Source: Sphaeramia orbicularis (taxonomy: Eukaryota; Chordata; Actinopteri; Kurtiformes; Apogonidae). Taken from it: DNA of 64,000 nucleotides. A model generated the notes under the pieces. It made no database searches. It worked only from the letters and a program-made list of their open reading frames with translations, and was not told where the DNA came from. Each line of letters opens with the position of its first letter. The first letter of the stretch is position 1. Positions 27,677 to 39,600 of the stretch are shown here, one piece after another. Made by a program: the position numbers and the translations under genes. The stretch is taken from NCBI RefSeq assembly GCF_902148855.1, contig NC_043965.1, positions 27,204,023-27,268,022 of the forward strand, read 5' to 3'.

Positions 27677-28300
27677 TTCTGGAAAAGTGATGATAGTGAC
27701 TCCTCGCGAGCCCAAACCTATAATAACAGAGTCAGATAGAGATGTAGCTAGCTAACCGTCGTGTCCTACTGGGTTATTACTACGTTACTAAGCACCATTT
27801 CTCTCGGAGGATGTTTTTGCCTGGCGGGCTGCTTCGGTTCGCTCAAGCGGATGAATTTGGAGCACTGCGGTGTCATTTCCCATCTCTGGCCCACCTGCTT
27901 TCTATTCGGACGTCTTTTAGTGGCAGCCTAGATCTCTCGCAGCTGTTAGCTTCTTCATTAACTTTCGGACAAGGCTCGCATCCGAAGACTCACGTGCGAC
28001 TGTGTTGTGTTTAGCAGGTCCAACGGTCGGTCCGCCTGTCAGCTCTGCACCGTAGCTCCAGACCTCCGTTTTCATCCTAAAGTAGCAGCGACAGCCGAAA
28101 CCAGCGGCAGACATCGTTCACAAACACCACAATGAGGCCGTGAGTAAGAGTGACATGAGGTTTTGGCCAATCCCGATGTTTTCATAAAGGCTAGCATCGT
28201 CTCCGGGTTCATAACATTACCATGTTTTCCTCATCGTTTGACAAACAAGAGCAGATACGCACAATAATGGCGCTGCCTTCACGTACTGTAGGAAACACGA
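26912..28300 (-). promoter_or_regulatory. CpG-rich jmy first exon and 5' flank
   Basis: This stretch is clearly richer in G+C and CpG than its surroundings and covers jmy coding exon 1 plus about 600 bp upstream, as expected for a CpG-island promoter. A possible YY1-like AATGGCG lies at about 28266. The transcription start cannot be fixed from sequence. Confidence 0.5.
27917..28114 (-). other. Possible upstream open reading frame of jmy
   Basis: A 65-codon ATG-initiated frame (MSAAGFGCRCYF...) ends about 240 bp before the jmy start codon, in the GC-rich leader. If the transcript starts upstream of 28114, it would be a translated uORF. No similarity is recognised. It could also be chance in GC-rich DNA. 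Confidence 0.25.
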
Positions 28301-31300
28301 CTTTTCCGAAATAACGGAACATATTATTATTATTATTAGTTATCATTAATATTATTACACTGGTCCACACGTAAAATGCTTCCAGAGTAACGGTAGTAAA
28401 AGTTTACCAAGGTTTGAGTCACTAATACAGAAAAAAATGGTTAACTATAGTTGACAAAATGTGAAATTCTGAAAATCAATAAGAGAATGGGTTTTACTCA
28501 AAATGAATATTTGTCTCGTAGCTACCAGATCTACTTCAAAACACTGTCAAAACACATTCATTTTTCACGCTCTTTCATGTGGAAGGTTTATAAATGTACA
28601 AAAAACAATATATACGTGTAATAACACTTTATCATACACACTGAAAACATCAGCTACCCAGCTTCATCTGATTAAAGTATGTAAGTTTATAGATACAATT
28701 GTAGACAAGTGTTATTATTATTAGTGTTATGATGATTATGTAGTAGTAGCAGTTGCAATAGCAGTATACCTAGTAATGGGTACATGGTCGGATTTAAACA
28801 CCAGTTTGTCTGCAGGTTGTTGATCAATATTTCCGCCCAGTGCGATGAAAGCTAATATTCCGAGGAATGTGAAGCCTACATCCGAATCTGTATTTGTGTA
28901 CGTAGGGCGTGGTGACGTCTGTTTTGCAGCAAGGGTTAAAGCTGCATCATAAATAAAGAAATATACAAATAATCACTGATAGACTCTATATAACAGGTGA
29001 AGTTGAAATAAAATATTTTTACCTCTTCTCATGAAATGATTGTAACAATGTGATTTATTCTTGACAGACAAAATTTAACTGGGACTCAGTATGTAATCAT
29101 TGTACCTGGTCAGAGGTTTAAGGTTTAAGTTTATTCAGTCATCTTCCATAATACAGAACATACAGTCAATGAGGTTGATTTAAAGTCAACCGACTGTGAA
29201 TTCTTTTGAGACTGAACAGGCTTAGGCAGTAGCTAAATGCTTATATACGCCTCGCCTACATTTAAATCAAAATCAGTTTTAGGACACCAATCAATATGTA
29301 ACCAATCAATACATGAAAAAAAATCATTCTTGCTTATATTCCTTGAAAATAAACCAAACCAATCGATCATCAATTGAAAATAAACCAAACCAATCAACCA
29401 ACCAAACCAACAAATCAATGTTTTGAAAACCATTAATGAATTACACATCTTTAAATGTATATTTATGTCATTCCATAAAAAGGGTGATTAGAGGAATTTG
29501 TCTGAAAACAAAATTATTCCAAATGTATAGCCATCAGTGTGTATATAAAAGCAGCTGTTTTACAAGAATGACCCATGATTTTTGTTGTTAGTGACACCTG
29601 ACCAATAAAAACATCATGTTTTTAATACTGACAAGTTGGAAAATTATGCAGAAGACAATATGCATTTTACCTTTAAGTATATATTTAACTGCTGAGAATA
29701 TTCCTTACCATTTCTCAATTAAATGTTGTCATTTAGCGCCATTTATTTGCAGGAAATGTCAAAAAATGGACTTGTTTCAGACCTTCATGCAAAGAAAATA
29801 GGTAATTCATCACTACTGGTGGATAAATGCAAGGAGCTTGGCTGTATTTGAGAGCCTGTGGCCATGCATCCTGGTCTTTCAGTGGGGTTCAGGTCTCTTT
29901 ATTTTGCAAATCAAAATTGTGTCATGAAAAAATCTCAGTCAACTGAAAGACATCTGTTTGCTTTTCATTGTTTATAGATAGTGAAGTATTTGAGATGAGA
30001 CTTCCCCTTAAAGGATCATAAGAAAAGAAAGATTCAGAGAGATTATGGTCAGGCTCACCAGGGTGCAACTCTTCTTAAGTACTTAAGTACAAAATTGAGG
30101 TATTTGTACTTGATTATTTTCATTTATATTGTACTTAATACCTAAATTCCAATCTATTTGTACTGAATTTACACAGTGGAAATTAGAACATGCTTTTAAA
30201 ATATAACACAGTTAAAAATTAAATGAATAGTTTCCACTTTGAATGAACTCTGAATTCTGAAGTCTTATAAAAGCAGTGTTTAGTCGGCTCACATTTCAAA
30301 CATCTGAGTTGTTAACAGCTCCATCAAATAGTGATTTTCCCTGTAACCGCATTTAATTCCCATACTTAATTTAACCGAAATTAGAAAAAATGTCCAAATG
30401 TTGTGAACTGATTTGTTTATCAGAACTTTGTTTTTCATGAGTCTTCATATTTATTTGGTGTCTTTGTCAATAAAACTAATAAAGCAGTTGTAACTTTTTC
30501 AACTTTCAGCAAAGACAATTAGAAGCTGGGACAACACTGATGTTTCAGTGTTAATAGTTTAGTCTTTAATGACATTTTCATTGGTAATCCTTTTACTTTT
30601 AGTAGAGAAGTATTTTTCATGCAGGATTTTTACTACTAATGGAGTATTGTATTTCACTATACTGATACTTTTATTCAAGTTAAGGAATAATAAATGTTAA
30701 ATGTTTCTGTTAGTCATATCTCTTTGTTTTAGGAGGACAGATTTTAATTTTGGATTTTAGCAGATGTACCATGTCATGGTTTCAGTTGTCAAATACATTA
30801 CTAGAAAATGCAGAAATTCGAAATAAGTCATTGGTTCTATGTTATCTGGCTAAACTAGGCAGTTAATTGCTCTATTTAATTTAGGTCAAATGACAGCCAT
30901 GTACACATCAAATCCAGACCACTGATTTTACTATTTGAAGGCATTTGTTTGGGTAAAATGTGGTTATTATTGTTTATTATTATTGACAACATTTCAAGTA
31001 TTTGTTAAATAAAGATGTTTTATTGAGCATTTATGTGCCAAAAATGTCATCTGGTCAAAATGAAGTATTATTCACAAATCTATATTTGGCACATTTTATA
31101 ACCTCTATATTTGCTATTACTTATCTACAGTTTTTTTCCATGCATTTCAGCAGGTTCTCTTCCAGTCTTTCAGATTGCTTTTGTTGTTTGTATCACCTCT
31201 GGTCCGGATCACATTCATTGTGGCTCAGGTCTGGTCATGTGGGCTGGTCACTTCATTTTCCAGAGCTTCTCATCACATCTGTTGCTTGAAAAAGATGGAT

Positions 31301-31355
31301 AAACCTACGACTGACTATAGTATCATTACTTACTGGTGCAGTATGTATGATGACA
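28301..31355. other. Intergenic DNA upstream of jmy
   Basis: AT-rich stretch with an ATT microsatellite at 28324-28340. No gene, exon or clear repeat ends were recognised. Confidence 0.6.
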
Positions 31356-31427
31356 GGTTCCATGGTGTAATGGTTAGCACTCTGGACTTTGAATCCAGCG
31401 ATCCGAGTTCAAATCTCGGTGGAACCT
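31356..31427 (+). tRNA. tRNA-Gln (anticodon TTG)
   Basis: A perfect 72-nt cloverleaf: acceptor GGTTCCA/TGGAACC with discriminator T, anticodon stem CTGGA/TCCAG around CTTTGAA (anticodon TTG), and T stem CCGAG/CTCGG. It is followed by a TTTT terminator at about 31432. It is the first, and the only clearly intact, member of the tandem array that follows. Confidence 0.95.
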
Positions 31428-32003
31428 CTCCCTTTTAATCAGGCTGGTCCATGAATTCTTAGTTTCTTTACACATTAAAGAGGAGATCATTTAGTAAAAC
31501 AGTAAAGGACTTCGCAGCTGTCTTCGTTCTTTGGGTTGCTCTGCTTAGGTTGTCAAACATATGGGTCATTTGCCAAAATCAGTCCGTAAAAGGGTTTAAT
31601 CTGGCCTACAGGGTGACTTTCTAAAGTGCAAATATTACACAGAAGATATTAACAGTCGACGGTGTCACTGAGTCTTGACAAGATATTTAGATCATAAACA
31701 TAAATACAATATTTTTTATTTCCAGAAGCCTGTTAGTAAATGTTTTGTGCCTTCGTGCATCAACGTTGTGCTGTTTGTTGCAATGATGCACACTTTTGCA
31801 CTAAACAAAAAGAAAAAATTGGAGTTTTGATTATTTATAGGTTATTATACTATTATTTTATGGGTCCAGCTGTATGTGACCCCTGAACTAAAATAAGTTT
31901 GACATCTATGGTTTAGGCAGTAGGATATTGTTGATTTGATATTATACAAAAAAAAAAAAAATACAGTTACAGAATAAACATTGTTCTTTGTAGTTTGTCA
32001 TTT

Positions 32004-32030
32004 GGTTCCATGGTGTAATAGTTAGCATTG
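32004..32030 (+). pseudogene. tRNA-Gln 5' fragment
   Basis: Only the acceptor and D-arm part (GGTTCCATGGTGTAATAG) remains; the copy breaks off before the anticodon arm. Confidence 0.7.
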
Positions 32031-32155
32031 GTTAGCAGAGCCCGGACAGAAGCTCCTTTTACACAACTCTTCTGTTCCTGGAATTTTTTGCCTTTATTCT
32101 GGATTGACATCTGTGTAAATGAAGTGGACAACAAAGCAGTCACTGTTGCATGTGT

Positions 32156-32227
32156 GGTTCCATGGTGTAAGGATCAGCATTCTGGGCTCTGAATCCAGTG
32201 ATCTGAGTTCAAGTCTTGGTGGAACCT
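32156..32227 (+). pseudogene. tRNA-Gln-like copy (anticodon CTG)
   Basis: Full length, 72 nt. The acceptor stem is intact, the D arm is altered (TAAGGATCAGCAT), and the anticodon and T stems are held only by G-U pairs. No TTTT follows closely. Probably inactive. Confidence 0.7.
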
Positions 32228-32556
32228 GTGTCTTTCTAGAGTATTATGACAGCAACTCTGAAATAAACAACTATAAATTAGGCCTGTTTAACCAGCAAAA
32301 GTTATGTAAGTATAAAAAAGGCCATATATATGGAAATAACCTGCAGTAAAATGGGTCCTCTCTCAGAATTTGTACACTTGCATGTATGTATGTTTCTCCA
32401 TGTTGTAATGGTCTGGACTTCTTTACCCTTTAACAGTAAGTATGTTAACACTGTAGACCCTAAATTTGTATGTCTATGTTTAGTAAAATAGACATATTTC
32501 TGGAACAAATCATAGAAAATACTTATGATTTTCCACAACACGGTTGTCACTTGTGT

Positions 32557-32628
32557 GGTTCCATGGTGTAATGGTCAGCGCTCTGGACTCTGAATCCAGT
32601 GATCCAAGTTCAAATCTCGGTGAAACCT
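32557..32628 (+). pseudogene. tRNA-Gln-like copy (anticodon CTG)
   Basis: Full length. There is a C-A mismatch in the acceptor stem (3' side TGAAACC) and a broken T stem (CCAAG/CTCGG). Confidence 0.7.
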
Positions 32629-32777
32629 GAGTCCCTCAAAAGCATTAATGGAGAGGAAGTGTCCCCAAATGATACTGATATGGTCCAAGGTTGTGAGTGC
32701 TAAGGGTTAACCATTTGTTCGCCTTTGTGAAATAGATACAATTATAGCAAAAATCAGTACAGCTCCCTCTGAAATGT

Positions 32778-32849
32778 GGTTTCATGGTGTAATGGTCAGC
32801 ACTCTGGACTTTGAATCCAGTGATCTGAGTTCAAGTCTCAGTGGAACCT
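32778..32849 (+). tRNA. tRNA-Gln-like (anticodon TTG), possibly foldable
   Basis: All four stems can pair: acceptor GGTTTCA/TGGAACC with one U-G, anticodon stem CTGGA/TCCAG, and T stem CTGAG/CTCAG, changed on both sides relative to the intact copy. No run of four T follows nearby, so transcription termination is doubtful. It may be a pseudogene. Confidence 0.45.
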
Positions 32850-33062
32850 CTGCCTTTCTAGAATATTATGTCAGGGATAATAGCAACTCTGAAAAAAACA
32901 AATTATTACTTGAAATGTAGGTAAGGTCTGTTTGATGAGCAGAGGTTATGCAAGTATAAAAAAAAAGGCTGTACATAGGCAAGTAAAAATGGGCACTCTC
33001 CTAGAATTTGTATTAATGTGTATGTTTCATTTGACTGCTGTAGCTCCACAGCTCTGTCATCT

Positions 33063-33104
33063 GGTCCCATGGTGTAATGATCAGCACTCTGGACTCTGTT
33101 ACCA
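33063..33104 (+). pseudogene. tRNA-Gln 5' fragment
   Basis: It begins GGTCCCATGGTGTAATGATC and is lost after the anticodon loop. Confidence 0.65.
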
Positions 33105-33275
33105 GAGAAATGTTATGTGGAACAACTGTAAAAAAGTCCTCCTTTACCCTTTAAGAGTAAGTATGTTAACAATCTAGACCCTATGTTGATGTCTACATTT
33201 TGTAAAATAGACATATTTGTAGAACAAATCATAGAAAATCCTTATGATTTTTCATAACACTAATAGTCACGCATA

Positions 33276-33485
33276 TGTCACAGTAGAGATTGAAATCCAG
33301 TAGGATTCCTAATCCTACTAGGACAGATAGGAATTGTAGTTTGTCCTAGGACAAACTACAATTCCTATCTGTCCTAGTAGGATTAGGAACAGATAGGAAT
33401 TGTAGTTTGTCCTAGGACAAACTACAATTCCTATCTGTCCTAGTAGGATTAGGAATCCTACTGGATTTCAATCTCTACTGTGACA
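33276..33485. mobile_element. 210-bp near-perfect palindromic MITE
   Basis: The whole segment is an inverted repeat. It starts TGTCACAGTAGAGATTGAAA and ends with the reverse complement, flanked by TA on both sides. The arms contain a second, nested palindrome: an inner block reading GACAGATAGGAATTGTAGTT then TGTCCTAGGACA and back occurs twice. The ends match the element at 58477-58677 (ATGTCA..GTAGAGA.TG..ATC..GTAGGAT), so both belong to one family. A TA target fits Tc1/mariner-type MITEs, by inference only. Confidence 0.8.
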
Positions 33486-33496
33486 TATACATGTGT

Positions 33497-33568
33497 GGTT
33501 CCGTGGTGTAATAGTCAGCATCCTGGGCTCTGAATCCAGTGATCTGAGTTCAAGTCTCAGTTGAATCT
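33497..33568 (+). pseudogene. tRNA-Gln-like copy (anticodon CTG)
   Basis: Full length but with mismatches in the acceptor (3' side TTGAATC) and a changed D arm. It lies 11 bp from the palindromic MITE. Confidence 0.65.
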
Positions 33569-34930
33569 GAATCTCTCAAAAGTGTTACAGGAGATCAAAT
33601 ATCTCCAAATGTCACTGCATGGTTCGAAATTGTGAGTAATGAAAACACACAGATTTTGTTTTCCACCTTTGTTGAGACACAATTACAGCACAAGACATAA
33701 AAAAGTCAGTGCAGTTACATTACACCAGTGAACTACTACCAGAAACTATTATCATTGAAACTTCATCACAAGTTAAAGTAGTCACTGGTCCTTATCAGTG
33801 TTATACTGTTTTTACCCTCGGCCACACGCTATTGTCATCAATTGGTCACCCATCTGTCCGTCCGTCTAAAAACTTTGCTTGCACTGATAAGTCAGACCAC
33901 TAGGGGCAGTAGTGCGCCATATAAGTCAGGCCGAGGGTTTTCAAGTGCACGCACGTTATGTTTTATAACGCTTTTGATTCATATCAGTGTTTGTTACTAT
34001 AGCTGTTGAAAGCTGAGCTCATTTATTTACATTCCAGCCAATATTTGACGTCTCACTACATATTTGCCACAGCTTTAGTTACCTTTAAGATGACAGTTTT
34101 TCAGTTGTTCTGTGTAAGAACCACACAGCTCAAAAAAAGACAGCAATTCTCAAGATCAGAAAAACAGACCTGTATATCAGCTTTGTGATCATTAATGTCC
34201 CAGTTAAACCGAGGTACTTTTAATAAGATATTTAACTTAGAAAGGAGAATATTAAAATAAAGCTAATGGACCTGTAAACTTAAGTTTTGCAGGAAAATAC
34301 AGAATCATTACATTAGGACATATGCGGTTTTCACTAGTCAGGAAAGGGAGGAAAAAACTATAATATGAGAAGTAACTAAAGCACCAGACAAATGCAAAAA
34401 GAGCAAAAAAAGTAGGATAAACAACAAATATTAAATGAAGAACATAGAACTGTTCTTACATTACATTATTCCACTCCACACCTGACCTTAAAGCTGATAA
34501 ACGGTCATTTTAACCTCTACTATAAGTGATGTTATCATCACTCTGACCTTCTTCTCACCTAATTTGACTTTTACCCTGATTCAGGTAAATAAGTGACAGA
34601 GATAAAGGGAGGTAATTTTGAGCATGTCTGACACAGAATAAAAGCTGTCAAACATGCCTATACAGGAATCTACTGTCCTGTTCTCCAACTCTTGCCCTGG
34701 GTATGATTTCTTCAATGTAAATATCAAAGCATGATGTACTTAAATACAGACTTATGTTGTTTTTATTGCTATTCTCTTCACAACTGAGTTTACGTGAACA
34801 ACATGAAAACACTGCAAATATGTGGGGACCCTACCTAAACATATATAACATACAACACAGTACAACAATGTTGCTCAAATGTATAGTTTTTTTTTTTGTT
34901 TTGTTTTGTTTTTTTTTTTAAATATAATGC

Positions 34931-35002
34931 TGTTCCATGGTGTAATGGTGATCATTCTGGACTCTGAATCCTGTGACCTGAGTTTGAGTTTCGGTGGAAC
35001 CT
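34931..35002 (+). pseudogene. tRNA-Gln-like copy (anticodon CTG)
   Basis: The first base is T, the anticodon stem has a mismatch (TCCTG) and the D loop is altered. Confidence 0.65.
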
Positions 35003-35142
35003 CAGGCTCTTACAGGAGAGGAAGTGATTCCAAAAATTAATTGTATGATTAGAAGTTTTGTGTACATTTTTTGTGTTTGTCAAACAAAGACACAATTATA
35101 GCACACATTGCAAAAAAGTCAGTGGGGCTCCATCCTCTATGT

Positions 35143-35214
35143 GGTTCCATAGTGTAATGGTCAGCACTCTGGACTTTGAATCCAGTGATCTGATTTCGAG
35201 TCTCGGTGAAACCT
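35143..35214 (+). pseudogene. tRNA-Gln-like copy (anticodon TTG)
   Basis: The anticodon arm is intact. The acceptor has one mismatch and the T stem is broken (CTGAT/CTCGG). Confidence 0.65.
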
Positions 35215-35355
35215 GCAGCTTCCTCATACACCGTTATATGCTTGACAATAACTCAAAGAAAAGAACAAGAACTCCTAACACCCAGGAAAGTAAATACCCT
35301 GGCTTTTCCACATGAGATAATTGGAAAAAGCATAATGCAACAGTTTTTCAGGTCC

Positions 35356-35462
35356 ATTTTTTTATGGAATGTCCTTTGCAGTGGACAGGATTTTTTTTCT
35401 AAGTAAAGCTGTGAAACTTTTGTACCCTACAGAGGACAAAAATGCATTGCTGGGTCTTAGAA
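35356..35462. mobile_element. Partial copy of the AACCTCCTAAGACCCAG MITE
   Basis: It is similar in reverse orientation to 9128-9372: TTTATGGAATGTCCTTTGC, then AGTGGACAG, then a terminal GCTGGGTCTTAG. The outer bases including one TTAA are lost. Confidence 0.6.
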
Positions 35463-35776
35463 TGATATGGAAGACCAGGGTTTGAACAGAAAAGTGACTG
35501 GTGGTCTCACTTGAAAGCTCAGTGGAACCTGTGATTTTTAGAGGCATTCTGTCCTAACAAAAGTAGCATCCAAGTGAGTTTAAGTCTCAGTGGAACCTGA
35601 TGCTCTTGGAAGAATTACATGGGAGGATGAACTAAAGGACCAAATATTACTGTATGGTTAGAAGTTGCAAGTACTGAGGCTGTACCATGTTTTTTTTCCA
35701 TCTTTGTAAAATAAAGACACAATTATAGCACAAATAGTCTATAAAAAAAGAAAGATAAAAAAAAAGGCTGTTATGT

Positions 35777-35848
35777 GGTTCCATGGTGTAATGGTCAGCA
35801 CTCTGAACTATGAATCCAGCTATCCGAGTTCAAGTTGCAGTGGAACCT
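35777..35848 (+). pseudogene. tRNA-Gln-like copy with altered anticodon (ATG)
   Basis: Acceptor and D arm are kept. The anticodon loop reads CTATGAA, the upper anticodon stem is mismatched and the T stem is broken. Confidence 0.65.
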
Positions 35849-36045
35849 GTGACTTTCAAGAGTGTTAGTATTTGGTTGTCATTGACTATAAAACAACACC
35901 CTTCACATATAAATATTAACAGCATATACCCTCTGGTTGATTGCAGAACATCGGTATGCCTCTTTTTAGTGGTTAGTAAAATAAAGAAGTATTTCTAGAG
36001 CAGAGAAAAATCTGTATAGTTCTTCATAAATAATTACTCCTACAT

Positions 36046-36117
36046 GAATATATGGTGTAATGGTCAGCAATCTGGACTCTGAATCTAGCAATCTGAGTTC
36101 AAGTCTCGGTGGCACCT
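36046..36117 (+). pseudogene. tRNA-Gln-like copy (anticodon CTG)
   Basis: The 5' acceptor strand is lost (GAATATA in place of GGTTCCA). The anticodon and T arms are recognisable. Confidence 0.6.
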
Positions 36118-36504
36118 ATGATTTTTCTAGAGCTTTATTAAATGGTTGACAACAGTTGCAAAACAAGCAGGCATTTACCATTGAAATGTAAATAAGACCT
36201 GTATAAACTAGACTGGTAGAGTGGAGAACATCGGTATGTGGTCTTCTACATCTTGGCAAAATAAAGACATATTTCTAGAACATAACAAGAAAAAGTCTGT
36301 CTGATTTTTCCTAACTATAAGAATCCATGGAGTAATGGTTCCTGTCTGGTTCTGCATCTTGTGCCCTGGGTATGATTTGTTCAATGCAAATTTCAAGCAC
36401 TATGTACTTAAATACAGACACATGTTGTTTTCTCTGTCCACATATTTATGAAGTACATAAAATACAGAGAGGCAACTTTCTTATGAAGGACTAAAAAAAT
36501 TGTA

Positions 36505-36510
36505 TTTATT
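36505..36510 (-). terminator. Candidate polyadenylation signal of bhmt copy A
   Basis: AATAAA on the minus strand, about 175 bp beyond the stop. The surrounding TTTATTAAATGT is shared with copy B at 47059. Confidence 0.5.
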
Positions 36511-36683
36511 AAATGTGGCAAGTAAAAAATTAGCAGCATTAATATGATTCCTAACATGATTAGCCAATACACAGTGATTAGAGAAAAAAAAAATCACATC
36601 TGATCAGACATAAATGATGATACATTTGTGTTTCTCTACTGTAAACAGATGACTATGACATGTTTGATTATGATTCTGTCTCT

Positions 36684-39600
36684 TCATTCACCATCTGGTT
36701 TGGCCATTGAGGGACATGTGGGACGTCCAGAAGCAGGTAAAAGGTTTTCCCAGTACTCTCGACGAGCCCTACGACAGATTCAGTTTAGTTCATGTTGAAA
36801 CCCATCTCTTACAAAAACACATACTCTAATCTTGTACACTACTGCCTTGTAACAGTTACAGTAGCTATTTCAAAACAGCTCAGGGTTTAGTTTTCATTGG
36901 CAGTGGCTCAACTTTTGTTCCATCTTACCTGGCTCTGACCCAGGGTTTGGTGTGCATCTGCAAACCAGCACCCCACAGCCCATGCTTCTCTGAGGCTGGT
37001 GGTAGGAATCCTCTCTCTGCTGCAAGCTCCTCTGATATAGCTCTGATATGGTACGCCTCAAATCCACAGCAGCCACCAATGTAGCGGATCCCAGCATTGT
37101 AAGCCTCTCTGGCATATTTATGGACATCCCAGCGAGTCACTACTCTGGGTTCCAGTGCTGACAGCAGAAAAGAACGTTCATATACCCAAGAAGACAAGTC
37201 ATCACACTGAGCATATGCTGACTGTCATTAGCCTGGCCAACTATCCGGTTTTCTCAGTGTATTCAATACTGAGAAAACAATCTGGAATTGGGTCAATTGC
37301 TGTGAAATATGCATGATCTATTCTATACCAACTAATCACAAGTCTGGGGGGTGGGTGTTTCACAATACTTCTTTTTGTCACGAGTCAAAGTCAGTTCCAT
37401 GTCCGCAAATCTCTTTACAACTGTTGTCGGTTGTTTACTTGATTCAAAAATAAGGACTGAATTACAGATTACACACTGTATTCTTAAATTTCTCTGACAA
37501 ACGCAACACATCTTATCTGTGATTGGTTTACTTGCTGCCTGTTAGTCCCGCCTTCATATTTGGATTCAAGCCCCATGATTCAAGACAGATTTCTCACTGA
37601 GAAAGACAGATGGCTGGCCAGGCTAGACTTTCATAATGGTTACAATAAATGACTAAGAAATACCAAATTAAACTGATTTTATTCTTCATACTTAACAAAA
37701 GAAAAGACTAACCAAAGGGATACTCTGGCAGGTCAACGTATCCACCGAGGTTGCATTCAGGAGTGTGGAATCCAAATGGTTGGATCATAAGATGGGCTTT
37801 TAGACCAGCTTTCTCTAATCCCTCCTTCATCAGCTTCACTGTTCGGATGCATGTCAAAGGATCCAAGTGGCAATTCACTCCGACAATGTCAGCTCCTACA
37901 AATATAAAAAAAACCTGACAATGTTAATACCTTGATGTAATAAGAACAAAAACACATTTCAGAAGGTTGTGGTACCAGCTTTAACCAGTCTGACAGCACA
38001 CTCTCCAGGTGGGACTCCACTCATGTCTCCTTCAGGGGAAATGCACAGTGTTGCACCCACTGGTTTTCCACTGGTCTTCAGTACCTCCACTGCCCATGCT
38101 GCTTCTTCCACATAACGGAAAAACTTAAAGAGAAATATTCCACTGATTAACAGATAACATCATTTTTAGAAGAACTCATCAAGGTGCGAATAAAGTAGAA
38201 ATCAACCATCCTACAGTCAACAGCTTATCATGTTCTTATCATTTAGCAAATTATTCACATGTTAACGACATAAGGATAAGGTAGATAGACAGGACACCCA
38301 AAGTCAATTGACATTTATGTAAGACATAAAAAAGGACTGGAAATTGGGCTAATTATCACATTAGAGAAGTAAATGTTTGTCTGTGACAGTATTAATGAAG
38401 ACGACTTGTCTGGTGTGTACACAGTCAAATCAAAATATTAAGATTTAAAAAAAGGCTGCAACGCTGAGGAACTGCCTGCCATTTCTCTTTTTTGTTTCAG
38501 CTTACAAACACTTAATTGGTGCATGTAGACATAACTTACAGAGTAGATGTACATGCAGATGTAGACATGTACATGTACATGTAGACATAACATACAGTGG
38601 TTAAAACTCTTGAAATGACTATAAAAACAGTTTGTGCGAACCATACCTCTGCTATAAAGAAGTCTATGTCCTTCTTAAGGAAGTCATCCATCTGTTTCTT
38701 AAAGATAGCCTTGACCTCAGTCTCGTTCTGACTGTTCAGATAACAGGGAGTTTGGGAAACAGCACCTGCGACCAGTGTATCTCCTTCATTGGCGACTTCT
38801 CTGGCCAGGTCACAGGCTGCCTCATTGATCTGAGCTCCCTAAATAAAGAACACACTGAAGTCATCCCTAATGTGTGTATTATTTACATCCAGGATCACAG
38901 ATCTAATGGTGTTATCTCTTATTTGATGCTTCATACTGACTGTGATGTTGGTCACATTGCCGCTGATCTCCAGTTTATCCTCACTGCAGTAGAAGGTGAA
39001 CGTCTGAAGCACATTGGCTCCTGCTCTGAGGAACTCCCTGTGCAGCTGCCGCACTGACAAAAACACAGAAAACAAAGGAGCCTCTTCTATGAAAACTCAC
39101 AGATAAGATACACACAGCGCAGAGAGGGTCTTACAGTTGGTTTGTACCTGCTTCAGGATGTTCAACAGCAGCCTCAGGTGTCCAGTGTCCAGCCTTTACA
39201 TAACCACGTCGTTCTAATTGCAGCACATAACCTCCATCACCTACGACCACTTCTCCAGCGTTCAGTCGCTCCAAGATCCCCTGAAACACACAAATACATA
39301 CCAAAACTTGAATACGTAAAGCACAATATGTGTAAAGATTCTTAATTTGATTAATATAAACACACAAACCATCATTCCAGAAAATTTAGGACATTTTTCT
39401 AAAATGTAAAACAAAATCCTAAATGTGATATCTTAATTAACTTGAATGTTAAATTACTTATAAGCACAAAGACAATATTTTAAGGTGATCACCCCCAAAA
39501 TCATCTATATTTAATACATATAAACAAAAGTAGATTTTACTTTGTACAAGAAACTCAGACAGACACAAATTTACACAGAAAAGTTTTAACTACTTTATAC

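Larger units (their letters stand above)
31356..36340 (+). repeat. Decayed tandem tRNA-Gln array, left half
   Basis: About eleven tRNA-Gln-like copies, all on the plus strand, alternate with spacers that are also related to each other. A recurring spacer motif is AAAGACACAATTATAGCAC followed by an A-run and AGTCAGTG (near 33675, 35085, 35712). Homologous spacers and a single orientation indicate tandem duplication rather than dispersed SINE insertion. Loose 3' tRNA fragments occur near 35520 and 35590. Confidence 0.75.
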
